Assembly: GCA_934593275.1 (NCBI GenBank)
Contig: CAKTQE010000013.1
Location: 1 to 46,719, forward strand
Reading direction: 5' to 3'
Length of the DNA: 46,719 nt
DNA from: an uncultured Oscillospiraceae bacterium
GTDB lineage: Bacteria; Bacillota; Clostridia; Oscillospirales; Oscillospiraceae
Shown here: positions 42,348-46,719 of the stretch, in pieces
Layout of the letters: each line of letters begins with the position of its first letter
How positions within the stretch are numbered: position 1 is the stretch's first letter
Program-made: the position numbers and the translations under genes
The notes under the pieces: generated by a model
What the model was told of the DNA's origin: nothing
Seen by the model: the letters and a program-made list of their open reading frames with translations, nothing else
Databases searched by the model: none

Positions 42348-43040
42348 TTACATCCCCAGAACCTGCCGGGACATGGCATATTTGCTGATGGCCAGTTCTG
42401 TGGAATCCGCAAAGTCTAAGACCTGCTTGATGTTGCTCAATAAAAATCTGTTGTATTTCACCTCTAATACCGGTTCTTTTCTGACTGGAATATAGCTGAC
42501 CTCCCGGTCAAAAAACCGCTCGCAAAAAGGACTCATGCCGATGTCTGAATCCACCGTGATCCGGATGTCGTTGGTTTCCTCCGCAAAGGCGATGCGGTTG
42601 TACTCGATGATACATTGGGGCCGGTACAGGCCTGTTTCCAGAATCTGGTAAAACATCATGGCCGTATCGGAGCCAAGCTCCAATAGGCCGCTGTACTGCC
42701 CGCTCATCATTTCCTCTGCCAAATCTCTTGAAATGGAAAGGCTGATTTTCTTCTGCGCGCTGCCTTGCTTTTGCTTTAACTCCAATTTAACGGTTTGTTG
42801 CCCCGGGGCATAGATGCGCAGCCGCACTTTCTTCCGCATTTCCAGGCCGCTCACCTTGTCAAAGTAATCGTTGTCATAAATGCTGTCAAAGTACAATGAC
42901 CGCACCATATAGCCATCCAGCCCGCTGTGCTGGTCCAGATCCATGATCGGCTCCAGCCGATAGAGGAGTTTGCTGCATTGGCACGGCGAGATGCTGTATT
43001 TTTTCTCTGTACGTACTACTGATAATTCTGACAATTCCAT
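42348..43040 (-). CDS. VTC-domain protein (polyphosphate polymerase family)
   Basis: 230 residues forming one VTC tunnel domain: EKKYSI (12-17), RSLYFDS (47-53), KKVRLRIY (70-77), KLELKQK (85-91), EYNR (146-149), ITVD (161-164) and EVKY (193-196), the basic and acidic residues that line the ATP/polyphosphate channel in yeast Vtc4. Bacterial members are annotated as polyphosphate polymerases but little tested. GGGAG lies 5 bases before the ATG at 43040; the open frame upstream to 43142 has no ribosome site. First gene of the five-gene operon, so it may set a phosphate or nucleotide signal for the CotH kinase (inference). Confidence 0.87.
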   Translation of the reverse strand: MELSELSVVRTEKKYSISPCQCSKLLYRLEPIMDLDQHSGLDGYMVRSLYFDSIYDNDYFDKVSGLEMRKKVRLRIYAPGQQTVKLELKQKQGSAQKKISLSISRDLAEEMMSGQYSGLLELGSDTAMMFYQILETGLYRPQCIIEYNRIAFAEETNDIRITVDSDIGMSPFCERFFDREVSYIPVRKEPVLEVKYNRFLLSNIKQVLDFADSTELAISKYAMSRQVLGM

Positions 43041-43630
43041 TCTCTCCCTGCTGCAATAATTCAACGGTTTGCCCCTTGGTTTTGGCCCTTTTTCTTGCTT
43101 CCGGTAGGGAAAACAGCCCTGATTTTGCAGGATGTTCGACAACGTATTGCAAAATCACCAAGGGTTTTCGGTACCAAAAAGCAGCTGAAACGCTTTGTTC
43201 CGGAATGACCGCCACCGGGGCAAAAGAAAACCGCCCTTGGGCGTTATCTGAATGCACCCGGCAAATTCCTCCATGACGTGTTTGTTTTTTCGTCACAGAA
43301 TTTCACGCTTTCGTCCCCGCCAAAAGCAGATGCCCGGTCCCTGGCACAAATGCCCGGCCTGAGGGTTTCTGTATAAGTCCACTATTTTTTACAGGTTTAT
43401 ACTAGCACACACGCAAGGATTTATCAATAACGTCCAAAAAAGTTTATGCAATTTGACAACACGCTCCTTGCAAGCGTCCTGACCGGGAGGGTGTTATTGT
43501 ACCTGAATTTCCAATTCCAACAATATTACGGATAGATGTCGCATAATATGCTCCAAAGCCAGTTGGCAGATTGCACAATTTTTGAATCCTTCGCCATATC
43601 CCCCCGGGGGGCTTTTAAAAAGGAAGAAAC
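43041..43630 (-). other. Long leader/intergenic region upstream of the VTC operon
   Basis: About 590 bases without a convincing gene. On minus, TATAAA at 43402-43397 with TTGATA about 20 bases upstream is a possible promoter, which would leave a ~355-base leader. In it are stems such as TGACG...CGTCA (43275-43297), GGGCATTTGTGCC-like repeats near 43330-43355, and CGCC-CAAG-GGCG followed by TTTTCTTTT (43226-43241), a weak terminator-like hairpin. A 39-codon frame at 43274-43155 lacks a ribosome site. No c-di-GMP riboswitch consensus matched by eye. Confidence 0.5.
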
Positions 43631-43632
43631 TG

Positions 43633-43677
43633 TGCTATGATGAATAAAAATGTTCCCGGCGGCATGGCCGCCGGGAA
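43633..43677 (+). promoter_or_regulatory. Promoter and 5' hairpin of the His-rich methyltransferase gene
   Basis: Extended -10 TGCTATGAT (43633-43641), then an 11-bp perfect stem TTCCCGGCGGC / GCCGCCGGGAA (43653-43677) at the start of the transcript, 4-5 bases before AAGGAG. It could protect or regulate the mRNA 5' end. Confidence 0.65.
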
Positions 43678-43696
43678 TCGGAAGGAGTTTTCCCCC

Positions 43697-44602
43697 ATGG
43701 ATCAAAACGAGATGATCGCGTTTTTTGACCGCTGCGCCCCCCAGTGGGACGAGGACAATCCGGTAGACCCCGCTACCGTAGAGGCGATTCTGGACAATGC
43801 CCAGGTGGGGGCGGGCCAGGACGTGCTGGATGTGGCCTGCGGCACCGGTGTGCTGTTCCCATGGTATTTAAAAAGGAACGTCAAGAGCCTGACGGCCATT
43901 GACCTCTCTCCCGCCATGGTGGCCATTGCCAAAGAAAAGGCGGCTGAATTCTCCAATATAACTGTGATCTGCGGCGATGTGGAAACCTGGAAGCCGGAAA
44001 AACAGTTTGACCGCATTGTGGTCTACAATGCCTTTCCCCATTTTCCCTACCCCAAACGCTTGCTGAAAGTCCTGGCCGGGTTTTTAAAAGAGGGAGGCCG
44101 CCTGACCGTGGCCCACAGTGCCAGCCGGGAGACCATTAACGCCCACCACGAAGAACAGGCCAGTGCCGTTTCCACAGAGCTGATGGAGGCCCGGAAGCTC
44201 ACCCGGCTTTTTGATGCCCACTACGATGTGGAGGTCATGATTTCCAATGACCGAATGTACCAGCTGGTAGGCCGCAAGCGGGATTTGCTGGCCCACGAAC
44301 ACTGCGGCGTCCCCCACACCCACGGCGGCCTGACCCACAGCCACACCCAGGGAGAACTGCCCCACACCCACACCCCCGCCAACGGTGCCACCCCCTTGGT
44401 AGAGCTGCTGACCCTGATGAAATACCTGGTCAGCCACAACGACGCCCACGCCCAGGAAGTAGCCGACCTGGCAGGAGAACTCCGCACCGCCGGCAAAGAC
44501 GTAGCCTACGACGAAATCATGGACGCCGTAGCCGACTTCGACACCGTAAACGCCAAACTCGCCGCCATCCTGAACCAACTATCCACCGAAGACGACCTCT
44601 AA
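43697..44602 (+). CDS. Class I SAM-dependent methyltransferase with His-rich linker
   Basis: 301 residues. N-terminal Rossmann methyltransferase (about 1-195): VLDVACGTG (43-51), AIDLSP (67-72), ICGDVETW and KEGGRLTVAHS. Between 200 and 225 there are eight histidines and one cysteine in 26 residues (HEHCG, HTHGG, HSHTQ, HTHTP), then a helical C-terminal domain (about 230-301). The linker looks like a metal-binding or metal-sensing segment. Substrate unknown. ATG at 43697 follows AAGGAG by about 10 bases; an upstream in-frame start at 43637 would translate through the 5' hairpin. Ends at a terminator. Confidence 0.85.
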   Translation: MDQNEMIAFFDRCAPQWDEDNPVDPATVEAILDNAQVGAGQDVLDVACGTGVLFPWYLKRNVKSLTAIDLSPAMVAIAKEKAAEFSNITVICGDVETWKPEKQFDRIVVYNAFPHFPYPKRLLKVLAGFLKEGGRLTVAHSASRETINAHHEEQASAVSTELMEARKLTRLFDAHYDVEVMISNDRMYQLVGRKRDLLAHEHCGVPHTHGGLTHSHTQGELPHTHTPANGATPLVELLTLMKYLVSHNDAHAQEVADLAGELRTAGKDVAYDEIMDAVADFDTVNAKLAAILNQLSTEDDL

Positions 44603-44610
44603 CCCAAACA

Positions 44611-44646
44611 AACCGCCCCATCCCCAACGGAACAGGGCGGTTTTTC
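44611..44646 (+). terminator. Intrinsic terminator
   Basis: AACCGCCC / GGGCGGTT followed by TTTTCG, 8 bases after the methyltransferase stop. Confidence 0.85.
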
Positions 44647-44669
44647 GTACCCAAAAATATAAAAAAATA

Positions 44670-45290
44670 CATTGCCGTGGCATATATAACCCGTGTGTTT
44701 GAACGAAACCACCCCATACAAGGAGTAGGGGCGGCAACCTGCCGCCCGCCACGTAGCAATTACAACCTGTTGGGTTGAATGGTACCACCCGATACACGGA
44801 ACAATGTAGCGGCGTTGACCCAACGCCATCCAGCCCCGCCAGGGGCTGGCCCCGTAACGAATACAACCCGTTAGGTTGAACGGAACCACCCCATACACGG
44901 AACAATGTAGCGGCGTTGACCCAACGCCATCCAGCCCCGGCGAGGGGCTGGCCCCGTAACGAATACAACCCGTTAGGTTGATTGGTACTCCCCCCGACAT
45001 GTCATTCCGAGCGAAACGCAGTGAGTCGAGGAATCTTCCCAAGTAGCAAGTTTTATCTTGCGGTGGTTCATTATCTAACGTGGTGGATTCCTCCACTCCG
45101 CTGACGCTCCGGTCGGAATGACAGACGTTTCTGGTTTGGCTGTTACAAATGTAAACGTACCACGATTCCGGCCTTGCGGCCGGTTGGCGGCAGATTGCCG
45201 CCGCTACATGCCGCATGTGGGGTGATACCATTCAACAGCACAGGTTATATTTGCAACGTGGCGGGCGGCTAATAGCCGCCCCTACATCAA
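44670..45290. repeat. Mosaic repeat island, about 620 bp
   Basis: No gene. Two near-identical ~100-bp direct copies (from about 44800 and 44900) each hold TGTAGCGGCGTTGACCCAAC, an AGCCCC...GGGGCTGGC stem and ACCCGTTAGGTTGA, followed by hairpin copy 4 (45001-45122), CGGCAGATTGCCGCCGCTAC (45187-45206) and a GCAACGTGGCGGGCGGC tail. Confidence 0.88.
45001..45122. repeat. ~122-bp long-hairpin repeat, copy 4
   Basis: Closest to copy 1: both have TTATCTAACGTGGTGGATTC in the centre-right. The left arm has one extra A (GCGAAACGCAGTGAGTCGAG). Confidence 0.88.
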
Positions 45291-45388
45291 ATTTGTGTTG
45301 ATTTCCGCTTGCTTTGACGCATCTATCATCGTTTTGCACTCTAATAAATTCCGAAAACGTTCCCAGCATCCCGCAAAAAATTCTCAAT

Positions 45389-45448
45389 TGTCAATTGTCC
45401 ATTGTCAATTCGAAAATAACTGTCAACTGTCCACTGTCAACTGTCAAC
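45389..45448. repeat. Two adjacent 7-bp tandem repeat runs
   Basis: TGTCAAT, TGTCCAT, TGTCAAT (45389-45409), an 11-base gap, then TGTCAAC, TGTCCAC, TGTCAAC, TGTCAAC (45421-45448). Ends 9 bases from the TRIC gene stop. Confidence 0.85.
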
Positions 45449-45456
45449 TCGCCCCC

Positions 45457-46092
45457 TCACTCCCGTATCCTTGGCAGATTCCACCTATAATGCGCCGCCA
45501 GGCACCGCAGGGCGATGACCAGGGAGAAGCCCAAAATCATGGCGGTGCGTTCGCCAAGGCTTCGGGTCAGAATCATTGTGGTGCCGCCGGCGATGGCGGC
45601 GACGGCGTAGACGTGTTTCAGAAAAATATCCGGAATGCGGCCTGCCAGCACGTCCCGCAGGGTGCCGCCGCCTACGGCGGTGAGGAAGCCCAGGAACACC
45701 AGCAGAAAGGCGTTGTCCCCATAGCCGCAGCCGATGCCTACCATGATGCCGTCTACGGTGAAAGCCGCCAGGCCCAGGGTGTCGAACCAAAAGAGCATTT
45801 TGTCATACACCGGGGCCATCCGCCGGGGCATTTTGGCGTGGCTGTAGAACAGGATGAACACCACCACCGCCACACCGGCGGCAATGCCCACGTAAAGGGG
45901 ATTCCGGAACATACTGGGCGGGATGTTCCCCACGGTGATGTCCCGGATCATGCCGCCGCCACAGGCTGTGCAGACCGCCAGGACGATGATGCCGAACAAA
46001 TCCATCCGCCGGTTGACCCCCACCAAAGCCCCGGAAATGGCAAAGGCAATGGTGCCGATCAGGTCAAAAAGAATAACCAAAACTTCTGTCAT
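45457..46092 (-). CDS. TRIC cation channel family protein (UPF0126, YadS-like)
   Basis: 211 residues, seven predicted helices, built from two homologous halves: CTACGGGMIRD (around 43-53) and LTAVGGGTLRD (around 129-139) are the paired GGG-R-D motifs of TRIC pores. Forms trimeric monovalent-cation channels in the membrane; the physiological role in bacteria is unclear. ATG 46092 is preceded by AAGGAA; the open extension to 46155 has no ribosome site. Confidence 0.9.
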   Translation of the reverse strand: MTEVLVILFDLIGTIAFAISGALVGVNRRMDLFGIIVLAVCTACGGGMIRDITVGNIPPSMFRNPLYVGIAAGVAVVVFILFYSHAKMPRRMAPVYDKMLFWFDTLGLAAFTVDGIMVGIGCGYGDNAFLLVFLGFLTAVGGGTLRDVLAGRIPDIFLKHVYAVAAIAGGTTMILTRSLGERTAMILGFSLVIALRCLAAHYRWNLPRIRE

Positions 46093-46168
46093 TGTGATAC
46101 AGTTCCTTTTTATATGGATGGAGCCTAGTATACAATGTTTTACCCCGATTGGCAACTGTCAGTTTTGG

Positions 46169-46519
46169 TTATAAAATGCCCCGCACCCGGCGGTAGACCC
46201 AGCCTCCAAAGGCGGCTACCGGCACCCACAGAAGAGAGTAGCGCAGACAGATCTGGCCCCGGAAATTCAGGGGAACGGCCCGGTAATCCCAGACCCGGTG
46301 GTCCCGGTTGAATACCAGCCCCACCGCCAGTTCCACCAGGGTGATGACCCCCGCCCCCACCAAAGGTCTGAACCAAGAGGGAAGCCTTGTTCCCTCCAAT
46401 TTTCCCAACAGCAGGAAGCACAGGCCCCCGGCCAAAAACATACTGTAGTGACTGCGGCCCCGGTAAAGAAGCTCCAAAAGCACATAACCCAGGCCCCCAA
46501 GTCCAAAGAGCAATGCCAT
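46169..46519 (-). CDS. Small membrane protein, putative ABC-transporter type IV (PF06541-like)
   Basis: 116 residues with about four helices. LLELLYRGRSHYSMFLAGGL and VELAVGLVFNRDHRVWDY are the recognisable family strings, widespread in Clostridia. Despite the family name, no ATPase or clear transport role is known. AGGTGAG precedes the ATG. Ends 76 bases before the TRIC gene, so they may be cotranscribed. Confidence 0.82.
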   Translation of the reverse strand: MALLFGLGGLGYVLLELLYRGRSHYSMFLAGGLCFLLLGKLEGTRLPSWFRPLVGAGVITLVELAVGLVFNRDHRVWDYRAVPLNFRGQICLRYSLLWVPVAAFGGWVYRRVRGIL

Positions 46520-46575
46520 GATCTCACCTCATGGAAAGCATTGCCAAAATTTTTTGAAAAAATTCAAAAAAAGGA

Positions 46576-46604
46576 TTGACAAAATGGGATCTGTCAGATA
46601 TAAT
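46576..46604 (+). promoter_or_regulatory. tRNA promoter
   Basis: Consensus TTGACA (46576-46581), 17 bases, TATAAT (46599-46604), 42 bases before the tRNA. Confidence 0.92.
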
Positions 46605-46646
46605 ACAGAAGCTGTTTCGGCGGTGCCGGAATTGCGTTGACCATAT

Positions 46647-46719
46647 GGCGGCATAACTCAGTTGGTAGAGTAGCCGGTTCATACCCGGTATGTCATCTGT
46701 TCGAATCAGATTGCCGCTA
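46647..46719 (+). tRNA. tRNA-Met (CAU), elongator-like
   Basis: 73 bases fold as a cloverleaf: acceptor GGCGGCA / TGCCGCT (one G-U), D-arm with AGTTGGTAGAG, anticodon loop TTCATAC with CAT at 46680-46682, T-arm ATCTG-TTCGAAT-CAGAT. The anticodon stem lacks the three G-C pairs of initiator tRNA. A lysidine-modified tRNA-Ile2 also carries CAU and cannot be excluded. The gene ends at the window edge, and more tRNA genes may follow. Confidence 0.92.

Noticed and set aside
43041..43400. c-di-GMP riboswitch upstream of the PilZ-linked operon
   Set aside because: I looked for the conserved GEMM core (GGGCAAACC, GACGCAAAGC and the tetraloop receptor) and did not find it; kept only as an unexplained leader.
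44599..45231. 210-codon minus-strand frame in the repeat island
   Set aside because: It translates repeat modules that also appear in frames at 33321 and 3000; the same peptide fragments recur only because the DNA repeats do.

Overview
The window reads as chromosome from a low-to-mid GC Gram-positive anaerobe, most likely a gut Oscillospiraceae/Ruminococcaceae member (Faecalibacterium, Gemmiger or Subdoligranulum type). The reasons are the hrcA-grpE-dnaK-dnaJ operon behind a CIRCE operator, AGGAGG-type ribosome sites, TTGACA-17-TATAAT promoters, many Clostridia-type families (YtrA-type GntR, CitXG fusion, MATE pairs, CotH/DUF4956/VTC cluster) and a visibly GC-rich third codon position. The genus is inference.

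Layout. 1-2153: repeat debris, then rsmA, a YjjG-type HAD phosphatase and a VOC protein, coupled by ATGA overlaps. 2193-5201 (minus): an MBL hydrolase, a repeat island, then nicotinate phosphoribosyltransferase and an NMN adenylyltransferase-like protein (NAD salvage). 5325-6191: an HTH protein and a small membrane protein. 6539-10242: a cytidylate-kinase-like gene coupled to a MATE exporter, and a second divergent MATE gene; the first MATE gene has a leader with two tandem intrinsic terminators. 10339-13392: FMN-dependent alpha-hydroxy-acid dehydrogenase, then a SLOG protein and an XRE regulator divergent from overlapping promoters, a degenerate 20-bp-period AT-rich array, and a methyltransferase. 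13923-25328: a beta-glucoside locus with GH94 cellobiose phosphorylase, GH1 and GH2 enzymes on minus, and a LacI regulator plus a binding protein and two permeases of a sugar ABC importer on plus, with three LacI-like operators; no ATPase is present. 25334-26115: a truncated AbiEii toxin joined to an intact AbiEi antitoxin. 26351-31173: the heat-shock operon. 31361-33212: a YtrA-type GntR regulator with an ABC exporter. 34221-36609: citXG and citC without citrate lyase subunits. 36654-43040 (minus): a five-gene operon VTC - DUF4956 - CotH kinase - GT2/PilZ cellulose-synthase-like - GH5. 43697-44602: a methyltransferase with a His-rich linker. 45457-46719: a TRIC/UPF0126 membrane protein, a PF06541-like membrane protein and a tRNA with CAU anticodon at the right edge.

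The most interesting parts are: (1) the c-di-GMP-type polysaccharide operon that combines a beta-glucan synthase, a trimming glucanase, a CotH-type kinase and a VTC polyphosphate-polymerase-like protein, with a long unexplained leader; (2) the exact 20-bp-period array at 12335-12474; (3) the two-terminator leader of the MATE gene; (4) the face-to-face promoters sharing one palindrome between the SLOG and XRE genes; and (5) intergenic islands of mosaic repeats, including four copies of a ~122-bp hairpin element, and four loci of 7-bp tandem repeats. Function names come from recognising motifs by eye; no database search was possible.
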